This document shows, piece after piece, positions 8,867 to 16,741 of a DNA stretch of 64,000 bases (positions within the stretch are counted from its first letter, which is position 1; every line of letters starts with the position of its first letter). The DNA is from Mycolicibacterium parafortuitum (GTDB taxonomy: Bacteria; Actinomycetota; Actinomycetes; Mycobacteriales; Mycobacteriaceae), in assembly GCF_002086815.1 (NCBI RefSeq), contig NZ_MVID01000014.1, forward strand, positions 1 to 64,000, read 5' to 3'. The notes under the pieces were generated by a model, which was given only the letters and a program-made list of their open reading frames with translations, was not told where the DNA came from and ran no database searches. Both the position numbers and the translations under genes were made by a program.

Positions 8867-9766
8867 GTGACCATTTCGTACTCCCTCGAACTCCCCACAC
8901 AGCGGGTGGAGGCGGTGGATGAATTCGTCTCCGCCGAGGCGATATCGGAGATGTCCCGTGCCGCCGAAGCAGCCGGGTTCGCCGCGGTGCACGTCACCGA
9001 CCACCCCGCCCCCGACGCCAAGTGGCTCGACCACGGCGGACACCACGCGCTCGATCCGTTCGTGGCGCTGTCTTTCGCCGCCGCGGCGACCAGCGAGGTC
9101 AAGCTGCTGACCAACGTCTACATCGCCGCGTACCGAAACCCGTTCCTGGGCGCCAAGTCGATTCAGAGCCTGTCGGTGCTGTCCGGCGGGCGGCTCATCC
9201 TGGGTGCTGCCGCCGGCTACCTCAAGCCCGAATTCAGGGCGCTGGGAGTCGATTTCGAGACCCGCGGCGCACAGCTCGACGAGGCTCTCGACGTCTTGGA
9301 CAAGGTGATGACCGGCGGCGACACCGCCTACGACGGAACGACATTCTCCGCGCGGGGTGTCCGGCTGCGGCCGTTGCCCGCGACCCCGCCGCCCGTGTGG
9401 ATCGGAGGCAACAGCAAGCCCGCCGTGCGCCTCGCGGTATCCCGCGCCCAGGGATGGGCCCCGTTCAACACCTTCGGCTACGCGGCGGCGTCGCGCACCG
9501 CCGAGATCTCCACGCTCGACGAGCTCGAGGCCGCGATCGGGTGGGCCAAGAAGTACGCGGCCGAGATCGGCCGCACCGAGCCGCTGGACATCTGTTTCTC
9601 GGTGGGCAACCTGCTCGACGACGGCCGATCTGCCGACGAACGGCACGCGACGATCGCGAAGCTGGAAGCGATGGGGGTGACCTGGCTGACCATCGCCGGC
9701 CAGGGCGCGGACCGGGCCGAGGTCGTCGACACCGCGACGTCGTTCGCGCAGGAGTTCATCGCATGA
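8867..9766 (+). CDS. LLM-class oxidoreductase, probably F420-dependent
   Basis: A 299-residue luciferase-like TIM barrel. Family features are the N-terminal AAGFAAVHVTDHPAP, LLTNVYIAAYRNPFLGAKSIQSLS, SGGRLILGAAAGYLKPEF and the PPVWIGGNSKPA segment. Actinobacterial members of this subgroup usually use F420 rather than FMN, so it may perform a hydride transfer or a Baeyer-Villiger-type oxidation on a pathway ketone. Start is GTG 8867 after AGCCGGAAGGACC, 14 bases downstream of the dehydrogenase. The last 11 bases overlap the convergent SnoaL gene, leaving no room for a terminator. Confidence 0.85.
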   Translation: MTISYSLELPTQRVEAVDEFVSAEAISEMSRAAEAAGFAAVHVTDHPAPDAKWLDHGGHHALDPFVALSFAAAATSEVKLLTNVYIAAYRNPFLGAKSIQSLSVLSGGRLILGAAAGYLKPEFRALGVDFETRGAQLDEALDVLDKVMTGGDTAYDGTTFSARGVRLRPLPATPPPVWIGGNSKPAVRLAVSRAQGWAPFNTFGYAAASRTAEISTLDELEAAIGWAKKYAAEIGRTEPLDICFSVGNLLDDGRSADERHATIAKLEAMGVTWLTIAGQGADRAEVVDTATSFAQEFIA

Positions 9767-10196
9767 GGCTGACCGCTGCGAACCCGTCGACACGGACGCG
9801 CCGATGGGCGAACAGCCAGCGGCCGTCGATCGGGGCCAGCACGTCGCGGTAGCGGCCCCAGTGGTCGAGTCCGACGTCTGTGTACACCGCGAAGTAGCTG
9901 CTCACCTCGGTCCGCTCCGGTGTCACCGACCCGAACCGGATGCTGGCGACGTGATGGCGCACGTACGACGGGCTCCGCCGTGCCGACTCCGGCTCGTTCG
10001 CCATCGCGGCCGCCAAGCCCGTTCGGATCGCGGCCGGTCCGATCAGTGGTTGCGCGCCGCCGGTGAACTCGAGGACGCCGTCCGGCCCGAAACACTGCGC
10101 CAGTGCCGCCAGATCGAACGAGTCGGTCGCCGCGGTGTAGTCGGAAAGCGTCTGCCGGACGGACTCTCGGGCATCGAGCTCCCAGAGCTCCATCAT
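9756..10196 (-). CDS. SnoaL/NTF2-like protein
   Basis: A 146-residue alpha+beta barrel protein of the nuclear-transport-factor-2 superfamily (SnoaL-like). Family features are an N-terminal helix with YTAATDSFDLAALAQCFGPDGVLEF, then a GPAAIRTGL motif, and a C-terminal sheet with GRYRDVLAPIDGRWLFAHRRVRVD. Such proteins act as small hydratases, isomerases or cyclases, or only bind ligands. The start lies about 50 bases from the divergent isochorismatase-like gene, and the shared region carries two GAGAATA-type sites. It overlaps the LLM gene tail to tail. Confidence 0.8.
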   Translation of the reverse strand: MMELWELDARESVRQTLSDYTAATDSFDLAALAQCFGPDGVLEFTGGAQPLIGPAAIRTGLAAAMANEPESARRSPSYVRHHVASIRFGSVTPERTEVSSYFAVYTDVGLDHWGRYRDVLAPIDGRWLFAHRRVRVDGFAAVSLMR

Positions 10197-10205
10197 TTTC
10201 CTCCG

Positions 10206-10225
10206 ATGTGAACATAAGTTGGCAT
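10206..10225. promoter_or_regulatory. weak candidate operator, GAGAATA family (site C1)
   Basis: ATGTGAACA-TA-AGTTGGCAT, a degenerate version of the 20-bp palindrome, immediately upstream of the SnoaL gene (start 10196) and 3 bases from the better site at 10229. Support comes mainly from the tandem placement. Confidence 0.3.
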
Positions 10226-10228
10226 CCC

Positions 10229-10248
10229 ACGATAACGTGAGTTCTCAT
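10229..10248. promoter_or_regulatory. candidate operator overlapping -10 and start codon (site C2)
   Basis: ACGATAACG-TG-AGTTCTCAT in the SnoaL/isochorismatase-like divergent region. It contains a mycobacterial-type -10 (TAACGT, 10233-10238), and its last bases overlap ATG 10247. With 8 bases between the -10 and the ATG, the transcript would be leaderless. The same TGATAACGTG-type half recurs at 10908 and, inverted, at 31694-31702. Confidence 0.5.
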
Positions 10249-10882
10249 GCCGCAACCACGTCTGCAGGAGCTCCTCAACCCCGCCACCACCGCGCTGGTC
10301 ACCCAGGAATGCCAGGGCGGCGTGATCGGCGCGCAAGCGGGGCTGCCGATGCTCGCCGACGAGGCCCGCCGCGAGGCGGTGCCCAACATCGCCACCCTGC
10401 TGGAGGCGGCCCACGCGGCCGGGGTCACGGTGGTGCACTGCCTGATCGAGAGGCGGCCCGACGGCCGCGGCGCGAACACCAACGCCAGACTGTTCATGGC
10501 GGGCAAGTCGTTTCCGTCCGATCTGACGCCCGGCAGTCCCGGCGCCTCGCTGCTCCCCGAGCTCGGCCAGCAGCCCAGCGACATCGTACTCACCCGTCTG
10601 CACGGCGTCGGGCCGATGACCGGAACCGACCTCGACTCCGTGTTGCGCAACCTGAACATCAGAACCATTGTGGGCGTTGGCGTTTCAGTGAACGTGGCCA
10701 TCACCAACTTCGTCATGGATGCGGTCAATCGCAGCTACCAGTTCGTCCTCCCCCGCGACGCGGTGAGCGGGTACCCCCGCGAGTACGCGGAGTCGGTCAT
10801 CGACAACACCCTGGCCCTGCTCGCGACGGTGACCACCACCGACGCGGTGGTGGCCGCATGGAAGGAATCGGCAGCCGGTTAG
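10247..10882 (+). CDS. isochorismatase-like hydrolase with altered catalytic triad
   Basis: A 211-residue isochorismatase/cysteine-hydrolase fold (ALVTQECQGGVIG at the N-terminus, VVHCLIERRPDGRGANTN, TIVGVGVSVNVAITNFVMDA). The family triad Asp-Lys-Cys appears to be Glu (TQECQ), Arg (VLTRLHGVG) and Ala (SVNVAIT), so the nucleophilic Cys is missing. Either this is a non-cysteine branch, as in true isochorismatases, or it binds ligand without catalysis. The start ATG lies within site C2 and has no Shine-Dalgarno, consistent with leaderless translation. It is followed by an 88-base regulatory gap and the third amidohydrolase. Confidence 0.8.
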   Translation: MPQPRLQELLNPATTALVTQECQGGVIGAQAGLPMLADEARREAVPNIATLLEAAHAAGVTVVHCLIERRPDGRGANTNARLFMAGKSFPSDLTPGSPGASLLPELGQQPSDIVLTRLHGVGPMTGTDLDSVLRNLNIRTIVGVGVSVNVAITNFVMDAVNRSYQFVLPRDAVSGYPREYAESVIDNTLALLATVTTTDAVVAAWKESAAG

Positions 10883-10918
10883 CCGGTATGGATGTTGCCT
10901 CCGCTTGGTGATAACGTC

Positions 10919-10937
10919 ATTTTCACTAAGTGTAAAT
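10919..10937. promoter_or_regulatory. inverted repeat upstream of amidohydrolase 3
   Basis: ATTTTCACT-A-AGTGTAAAT, 8 of 9 positions paired, 34 bases upstream of GTG 10971. It follows directly after GTGATAACG (10908-10916), a half-site shared with sites C2 and H. A TetR-type operator is the simplest reading. Confidence 0.45.
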
Positions 10938-10970
10938 GCTCATATTCGCAGCTCTGAGGAGGTTGGACAC

Positions 10971-12164
10971 GTGCCTACCCGGTCCCTGCCGTACCCGGTC
11001 TTCGACATCGACAACCACATGTACGAGACGACGGACGCCCTCACGAAGTACCTGCCGAAACAGCATCGAGGCAAGGTCGGCTACGTCGAGGTCAACGGCC
11101 GGCCCAAGCTCGTGGTCAAGGATCACATCAGCCACATGATCCCGAACCCGACGTTCGAGCGGGTGGCCCGGCCGGGCAGTGCCGAGGACTACTTCCTCGG
11201 CAACAATCCCGAAGGGCTGAACTTCCGTGAGTTCATCGGGGAGCCAATGGATGTCATCCCGGCCTTTCAGCACCCCGCGCCGCGCCTGGAGCTGATGGAC
11301 GAACTCGGGATCGACCAGTGCGTGATGTACCCGACGCTGGCGAGCCTGATCGAGGAACGGACCACCGACGATGTCGTCCTGACCCATGCGATCATTCACG
11401 CGCTCAACGAGTGGATGTACGAGCATTGGACGTTCAACTACGAGAACCGGATCTTCGCCACCCCGGTGATCTGCCTGCCTCTGGTCGACGAGGCGATCAA
11501 GGAGTTCCATTGGTGCCTCGAGCGCGGGATGAAGACCTTCCTGGTCCGTCCGGCCCCGGTGCCGAGCCGTTTCGGCGGGTCACGCTCGATGGGCCTTCCG
11601 GAGTACGACCCGTTCTGGCAGGAGGTCGTCAACGCCGGCATCCCGGTGACGTTCCACGCCTCCGACAGCGGGTATCAGAAGCACCTGATGGAGTGGGAGG
11701 GCGGCGACGAGTACCTGTCCTTCAAACCGAGCGCGCTGCGAGAGGTCGTGATGGGCTTCCGCGCCATGGAGGACACGCTCGCCGCGTTGATCTGCCACGG
11801 GGCGCTCTCACGCTTCCCCGACCTGAAGGTCCTGGTTGTCGAGAACGGCAGCGGATGGGTACGAAACCTGTTGCGCCTCTTGGACAAGGCCTACCGGACG
11901 ATGCCCAAGGAGTTCGACGAGCACCCGGTCGAGGTGTTCAAGCGCAACGTCTACATCCACCCGTTCCTCGAAGACGACATCAAGGGAATCATCGAGATCA
12001 TGGGCGAGGACCATGTGATGTTCGGATCCGACTTCCCGCATCCGGAGGGCATCGGCGATCCGCTGAGCTTCGTGGACCGGCTCGCCGGAGTCTCCGAGTC
12101 GGCCACGGCGAAGATCATGGGCGGCAACGCGATCGAGGCACTGGGCCTGAAGGTTTCGGTATGA
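10971..12164 (+). CDS. amidohydrolase family protein (paralogue 3)
   Basis: A 397-residue TIM-barrel amidohydrolase. Its N-terminal motif DIDNHMYETTDALTKYLP, central NEWMYEHWTFNYENRIF and C-terminal MFGSDFPHPEGIGDP closely match paralogue 1 (1530-2708). This points to a fairly recent duplication within the cluster. GTG 10971 is chosen because GAGGAGG (10956-10962) sits at the correct distance; upstream in-frame starts would run through the 10919-10937 repeat. It overlaps the MaoC gene by ATGA (12161-12164), so hydrolase and hydratase are translationally coupled. Confidence 0.87.
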   Translation: MPTRSLPYPVFDIDNHMYETTDALTKYLPKQHRGKVGYVEVNGRPKLVVKDHISHMIPNPTFERVARPGSAEDYFLGNNPEGLNFREFIGEPMDVIPAFQHPAPRLELMDELGIDQCVMYPTLASLIEERTTDDVVLTHAIIHALNEWMYEHWTFNYENRIFATPVICLPLVDEAIKEFHWCLERGMKTFLVRPAPVPSRFGGSRSMGLPEYDPFWQEVVNAGIPVTFHASDSGYQKHLMEWEGGDEYLSFKPSALREVVMGFRAMEDTLAALICHGALSRFPDLKVLVVENGSGWVRNLLRLLDKAYRTMPKEFDEHPVEVFKRNVYIHPFLEDDIKGIIEIMGEDHVMFGSDFPHPEGIGDPLSFVDRLAGVSESATAKIMGGNAIEALGLKVSV

Positions 12165-12634
12165 CCCGGACGGCGGCCACGCCCACGCTGTACGACGGAG
12201 TCGACGCGTTCGAGGCACACGTCGGTGAGCACCTGGGCTACAGCGGATGGCATCAGGTTACCCAGCGCGAGATCGACCTGTTCGCCGAGGCGACGGGCGA
12301 CCACCAGTGGATCCACGTCGACCCCGAGAAGGCCGCACAGGGCCCCTACGGCAAGACGATCGCCCACGGCTATCTCACGCTGTCGCTGGTGCCGATTCTC
12401 GTCCAACAGATCTACCGGGTCACGGGCCTGTCGATGCAGGTGAACTACGGCGTCGACAAACTACGGTTCCCAGCACCGGTACCGGTCGACTCCCGCATCC
12501 GCGCCGGCGCCGAGTTGCTCAAGGTGGAGCGCACCGACAAGGGGGCCAGAGCCACCGTGCGTGTCACCGTCGAGGTCGACGGATCCGACCGGCCGGCCTG
12601 CGTGGTCGACACCATCGCCGCGATGGTGGGCTGA
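12161..12634 (+). CDS. MaoC-family enoyl-CoA hydratase
   Basis: A 157-residue hotdog-fold R-specific hydratase. The hydratase-2 signature LFAEATGDHQWIHVD contains the catalytic pair Asp47 and His52, followed by GPYGKTIAHGYLTLSL. Such enzymes add water to a 2-enoyl-CoA. The start ATG overlaps the amidohydrolase stop (ATGA), so both proteins are made together. This supports a beta-oxidation-like step combined with ring or amide hydrolysis. The stop lies 8 bases from the convergent CoA-transferase stop, with no terminator between them. Confidence 0.88.
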   Translation: MTRTAATPTLYDGVDAFEAHVGEHLGYSGWHQVTQREIDLFAEATGDHQWIHVDPEKAAQGPYGKTIAHGYLTLSLVPILVQQIYRVTGLSMQVNYGVDKLRFPAPVPVDSRIRAGAELLKVERTDKGARATVRVTVEVDGSDRPACVVDTIAAMVG

Positions 12635-12642
12635 GCCGCACG

Positions 12643-15051
12643 TCAAGCGTTGAGCAGACGCTCGCCGATGACGCCCTGCTCGCGCAGCTCCGTGATTTCC
12701 TCGGGCGTCAGCCCCATCTCACCGAGCACCTCGTCGTTGTGCCGACCGAGAGTGGGAGACGGCATGCGATGGTGTCGCGCCGGACCCGGCGTGATCCGAA
12801 ACGGCCAGCCGGGGAACCGTTGTCGTCCCGCGATCTCGTGGTCGAGGTCAACATAGAACCCGCGCGCGTCGAGTTGGTCGACCTCGTACATGCGATCGGC
12901 CGTCATCAGTCGCGCGGCGGGCACCCCACGTGCCGACAGCGCCTCGGCGAAATCCTCGGCACGGATGGCCGCGGCGTATTCGGCGATCACCGCGTCGAAT
13001 TCGTCATGGTGGCGCAATCGGGCGGCCGCCGAACCGAATCGCGGATCCTCCTGCAGCTCGGGCCGGCCGATGACCTCGGTCACGCAGGCCCAGTCGGTGT
13101 CGTCGCGCACCGAGACCGCGATCCAGTCGTCCTCCCCCTGTGTGGGGTAGACGCCCTGCGCGTAGGCGCGGTGCCGGTTGCCCTCCCGTTCGCGCACCCG
13201 TCCGGTCATCGAGTACTCGATGACGGGTTCGGCGGTCACGGCGGCACCGACCTCGATCTGCGCCACCTCGATCAGTTGTCCCTCACCGGTGCGGCGCCGG
13301 TGGTCGAGCGCGGCGAGCAGCGCCACCGTCGCATGCACCCCGGCGATCGGGTCGGCGGGCCCCTGCAGGTTGCACGGCGGCCCGTCGGCGTATCCGGTCA
13401 CCGCCGACATCCCGGCCAGCTGTTCGATGTTGAGTGCCCAGCCGACGTAGTCGCGCCACGGTCCGTCCAGCCCGAATCCGGGCATCCGGACCATGACCAC
13501 CCCAGGATTGATCTTCGCCAGGGAGTCGTAGTCCAGCCCGAACTGCTCGACGACCCGCGGGGAAAAGTTCTCAATCACCACATCGGCGTCCGCGGCGAGC
13601 CGCATGGCCAGGTCCCGGCCCACGTCGGTGCCGAGGTCGAGGGTGATGTCCCGCTTGTTGAGGTTGGTGCCCTGCCACAGCGGCCCGATGTCGTACCACC
13701 GGTCACTGCTTCGCAGGAGCGAACCCGAGTACCGGTGCCCGTCCGGACGCTGGACCGACTCGACCTTGACGACGTCGGCGCCGAACGCGCCGAGGTAGCA
13801 GGTCAGATACGCACCGGCCCAGAACGTACTGAGGTCGAAGGCCTTCAGGCCCGCGAACGGACTCGCGCCGTCCGCGATGGAGGCCGCGCCGCGCTCCCCG
13901 CGGTCGTCCCACGGCGTAGGGGCACTCGCGCCGAGCACCGGCGCGGGCCGTGGTGGGGGCACCGGCGTCTTGGACAGCCGGAACGGGGCACCGGGCCTGC
14001 GGAACGGCTCCGCCCGCGCGCCGGCATCGGATCCACCCTCGACGAAGAACCCGCGGTCGCGGTACTGGGGACAGTCCAGGATGGTCGCGCCGTCGTTGAT
14101 CGGCGCGGCGGGGATGCGCATGGCCTGGCTTAGCTCGACGAGGTCGGCGACCGGCATCGAATCCAGCCAGGGCTGCGCCTTGGCGAAGAACTCGTCGCGT
14201 TCCGGGCCGCCGAGCATGATGGCGAGTTGATGTTCGCCGAACTCCGGCAGGCCGACCATCGCGCAGACGTCCAGCCAGTGCTGCCCGGTCAGACAGTTGA
14301 TGCCGATCCAGCCGTCGGCGGCGCGGACGATGCCGAGCATCGGTGCCGCCTTCGAGTTGGTCGGCAGACCGAGGCTCTTCAAACGGTCCGCCATCAACAT
14401 CGGATACGGCAACGTGCTCAACAGCGACTCGAACGTCGACACGTCGGCCTCGACGACGCGGCCCCGCTCCCCGTCGGCGACCCGCAGCGCGGTCAGCGCC
14501 GCCAGCGCCGCATAACCCCCGGCGATGTACTCGGGGATGCGCGCGCCGGCCTGAACCGGCGGGCGGCCGAACTCGCGGGTGTTGACCCATCCCGACGCCG
14601 CCTGCAGCGTCAGCGATGTCGACGGCTGATCCCGCCGAGGGCCGTCCTGGCCGTAGTCGGACACCCGTACGACGACCAGATCGCTGTTGATCCGCTGCAG
14701 CGCGTCACGGTCGAGCCCCCACTCGAACCGGTCGGCCGACCCGGGTGGGAGGTCTTCGACCAGAAGATCGGCCCGCGCGAGCAGCTCGTGGACCTGCGCC
14801 AGACCTGCGGGCGTCGTCAGATCTACTGTCAGACCGTGCTTTCCGGCGTTCAGGTACTCGAACAGTCCGCCGCGTTCGGCGGTCTCGTCGCGGAACGGAC
14901 CCCAGCGGCGCAGCGGATCGCCCGAAGGGGACTCGATCTTGCAGACCTCGGCGCCGAGGTCGACGAGAAGTTTGGTGCAGTAGGGCGCCGCGATCTGGCT
15001 GCCCAGTTCGACGACGCGCAGACCGGCCAGTGCCGGACTCACGTCGCTCAC
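12643..15051 (-). CDS. tandem family III CoA-transferase (CaiB/BaiF x2)
   Basis: An 802-residue protein made of two CaiB/BaiF domains. Half 1 (about 1-370) starts LAGLRVVELGSQIAAPYCTK and contains GRVVEADVSTFESLLS, whose Asp fits the catalytic Asp of formyl-CoA-transferase-type enzymes. Half 2 (about 400-802) starts FAGLKAFDLSTFWAGAYLT, but at the equivalent position it reads EVAQIEVGAAV, with no Asp. The protein probably moves CoA between acids, with one active and one structural half. GTG 15051 overlaps the stop of the aldehyde dehydrogenase (GTGA). The single-domain homologue in this window is at 24723-25928. Confidence 0.88.
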   Translation of the reverse strand: MSDVSPALAGLRVVELGSQIAAPYCTKLLVDLGAEVCKIESPSGDPLRRWGPFRDETAERGGLFEYLNAGKHGLTVDLTTPAGLAQVHELLARADLLVEDLPPGSADRFEWGLDRDALQRINSDLVVVRVSDYGQDGPRRDQPSTSLTLQAASGWVNTREFGRPPVQAGARIPEYIAGGYAALAALTALRVADGERGRVVEADVSTFESLLSTLPYPMLMADRLKSLGLPTNSKAAPMLGIVRAADGWIGINCLTGQHWLDVCAMVGLPEFGEHQLAIMLGGPERDEFFAKAQPWLDSMPVADLVELSQAMRIPAAPINDGATILDCPQYRDRGFFVEGGSDAGARAEPFRRPGAPFRLSKTPVPPPRPAPVLGASAPTPWDDRGERGAASIADGASPFAGLKAFDLSTFWAGAYLTCYLGAFGADVVKVESVQRPDGHRYSGSLLRSSDRWYDIGPLWQGTNLNKRDITLDLGTDVGRDLAMRLAADADVVIENFSPRVVEQFGLDYDSLAKINPGVVMVRMPGFGLDGPWRDYVGWALNIEQLAGMSAVTGYADGPPCNLQGPADPIAGVHATVALLAALDHRRRTGEGQLIEVAQIEVGAAVTAEPVIEYSMTGRVREREGNRHRAYAQGVYPTQGEDDWIAVSVRDDTDWACVTEVIGRPELQEDPRFGSAAARLRHHDEFDAVIAEYAAAIRAEDFAEALSARGVPAARLMTADRMYEVDQLDARGFYVDLDHEIAGRQRFPGWPFRITPGPARHHRMPSPTLGRHNDEVLGEMGLTPEEITELREQGVIGERLLNA

Positions 15052-16505
15052 GCGGGCACCCCGATCGCCTTCGGCTCCATATAGGCCCGCAGCCCCATCA
15101 CTCCCCCCTCGCGACCGATGCCGCTCTGCTTGAAGCCGCCGAACGGGGCGTCGCCGGGGATCGTGCCGTTGATGGAGACCTGACCGGTCCTGATGCGGCG
15201 GGCGACCGCGAGGGCGCGCTCGACATCCCCACCCCAGACCGCACCGCCCAGCCCGTACGGGGAGTTGTTGGCGATGGCCGCGGCGTCGTCGTCACCGCGA
15301 TGCCGCAGTACCGTCAGCACCGGTCCGAACACCTCCTCCTGCGCGATGAACGAGTCGGGGCCGGCATCAGTCAGGATCGTCGGTTCGAAAAAGTTTCCGG
15401 CCGAACGGTTTCCGGGAGTACCGCCACCGGTCACCACCTTGGCTCCGTCGGCTTCGGCGCGCCGGACGAAGCCGCGCACCCGCTCCAGATGCTCCCTGCT
15501 GATCAGCGGCCCCATGTCGACACCGTCGTCGGCGGGGTTACCGACCGTCACGGCGCGCGCGAGGTCCACCAGCCGGGCCACGACCTCGTCGTGGCGTTCG
15601 GCGGGCACCACCAGCCGGCTGTTGAGGATGCACGCCTGCCCGGCGTGCAGGGTGCACCCTTCGAAGAGCAGACGCTCGAGCAGCTCGTCGCTCAACTCGA
15701 CATCGTCGAGGAGCACGCTGGCCGACTTTCCGCCGCATTCCAGCAGGATCCGTTTCATCGTCCCCGCCGCACCGGCCATCACATCCCTGCCCACCGCCGA
15801 ACTACCGGTGAAGCTGACCATGTCCACCCGGGGATCCAGGGTCAGAACCCTGCTCGCCTCCACTCCGGCCGGGGTCACGACGTTGACGACCCCGGGCGGA
15901 ATGTCAGTTTCCTCCTTGATGATTCGCGCGAGCGCCAGACCCGCCAGGGGGGTCAGCGGCGAGGGCTTCAGCACGAGCGTGTTGCCCGCGGCCAGCGCGG
16001 CCCCGACCTTCATCACGTTGAGCGTGTGCGGAAAGTTCCACGGTGTCATGACCGCGACCACGCCGAGAGGTTCGTACCGCAGCAGCGTCGTGCCCGCCGC
16101 TCCCCACGCGTCCATCGGCGCCTCGGCCGGCTCGAGGGCGAGTTCGGCGGAGTGACCGGCCATGAACGCCGGGCCGTCCACATGGATCAGTCGCTCGTTC
16201 GCCGTACAGCCCCACTCCGCTTGCGCGAGGGCGTAGATGTCGTCGCCGTGGGCGAGCAGCGCATCACTGAACTGCTGCAGACATCTGGCCCGCTCCTCCG
16301 GCGCGGCCGTGGCCCAGGGGCCGGAGTCGAACGCCGTCCGCGCCGCGGCGATGGCCTGTTCGACCTGCGCCACCCCGGCATCGGGCGCCGTCGCGAGCAC
16401 CTCGCCGGTGGACGGGTTGGTGACCTCATAGCGGGCGCCGTCCGCGGGCACCCAGTTGCCGTTGATGAACAGGTCGTAGTCGTCGACGAGGCTGGACGAG
16501 GCCAT
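15048..16505 (-). CDS. aldehyde dehydrogenase family protein
   Basis: A 485-residue NAD(P)-dependent aldehyde dehydrogenase. Signatures are the Rossmann entry VVAVMTPWNFPHTLNVMKVG, the catalytic Glu region LLECGGKSASVLLDD and the catalytic Cys in HAGQACILNSR, then EEVFGPVLTVLRH. An ATG exists at 16577, but it lacks a ribosome site. ATG 16505 (MASSSLVDDYDLFING) has AGGAAGG upstream and gives the usual length, so it is preferred. It is coupled to the tandem CoA-transferase by GTGA overlap. It likely oxidises an aldehyde intermediate to an acid that the transferase then activates. Confidence 0.88.
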   Translation of the reverse strand: MASSSLVDDYDLFINGNWVPADGARYEVTNPSTGEVLATAPDAGVAQVEQAIAAARTAFDSGPWATAAPEERARCLQQFSDALLAHGDDIYALAQAEWGCTANERLIHVDGPAFMAGHSAELALEPAEAPMDAWGAAGTTLLRYEPLGVVAVMTPWNFPHTLNVMKVGAALAAGNTLVLKPSPLTPLAGLALARIIKEETDIPPGVVNVVTPAGVEASRVLTLDPRVDMVSFTGSSAVGRDVMAGAAGTMKRILLECGGKSASVLLDDVELSDELLERLLFEGCTLHAGQACILNSRLVVPAERHDEVVARLVDLARAVTVGNPADDGVDMGPLISREHLERVRGFVRRAEADGAKVVTGGGTPGNRSAGNFFEPTILTDAGPDSFIAQEEVFGPVLTVLRHRGDDDAAAIANNSPYGLGGAVWGGDVERALAVARRIRTGQVSINGTIPGDAPFGGFKQSGIGREGGVMGLRAYMEPKAIGVPA

Positions 16506-16650
16506 CAGATCACTGGACCTTCCTGGTTGCCCTACAGATGGTGGCCGGCCGTGCATGTGCACCGAGATATCCGACATCTGCGACTTGTGTGTACACCGAC
16601 CGAAGTCAGTACGTCAATGGCTAATACCGTTTACGCTGGGCAAACAACGA

Positions 16651-16680
16651 TTGACACCTCCGCTGCCGGTGCGGTAGACA
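16651..16680 (+). promoter_or_regulatory. candidate promoter of the igr-like operon
   Basis: A consensus -35 box TTGACA (16651-16656), an 18-base spacer and TAGACA (16675-16680) precede the P450 gene. A start near 16687 would put the 16696-16720 inverted repeat just downstream, where a repressor could block transcription. The -10 is imperfect. Confidence 0.45.
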
Positions 16681-16695
16681 CAGAGCAGCCGGACA

Positions 16696-16720
16696 ATCTG
16701 TCGGTATCTGTCCGACAGAT
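16696..16720. promoter_or_regulatory. candidate operator of the igr-like operon
   Basis: ATCTGTCGG-N7-CCGACAGAT, a perfect 9-bp inverted repeat 22 bases before GTG 16742. A related half-site CCGACATCT lies at 16571-16579, near the divergent aldehyde dehydrogenase. The TetR at 22889, the last gene of the operon, is the obvious candidate ligand-responsive binder. Confidence 0.6.
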
Positions 16721-16741
16721 GACGTTTGAGGAGAATCCTGC

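Noticed and set aside
12247..14133. Long plus-strand open frame (about 628 codons) opposite the tandem CoA-transferase.
   Set aside because: It is antisense to a gene with clear domain signatures and reads as Arg/Gly/His-rich low-complexity protein, a usual by-product of high-G+C codon bias.
16651..16720. KstR-type cholesterol regulon site in front of the igr-like operon.
   Set aside because: No TnnAACnnGTTnnA match was found there; the visible repeat is of a different kind.
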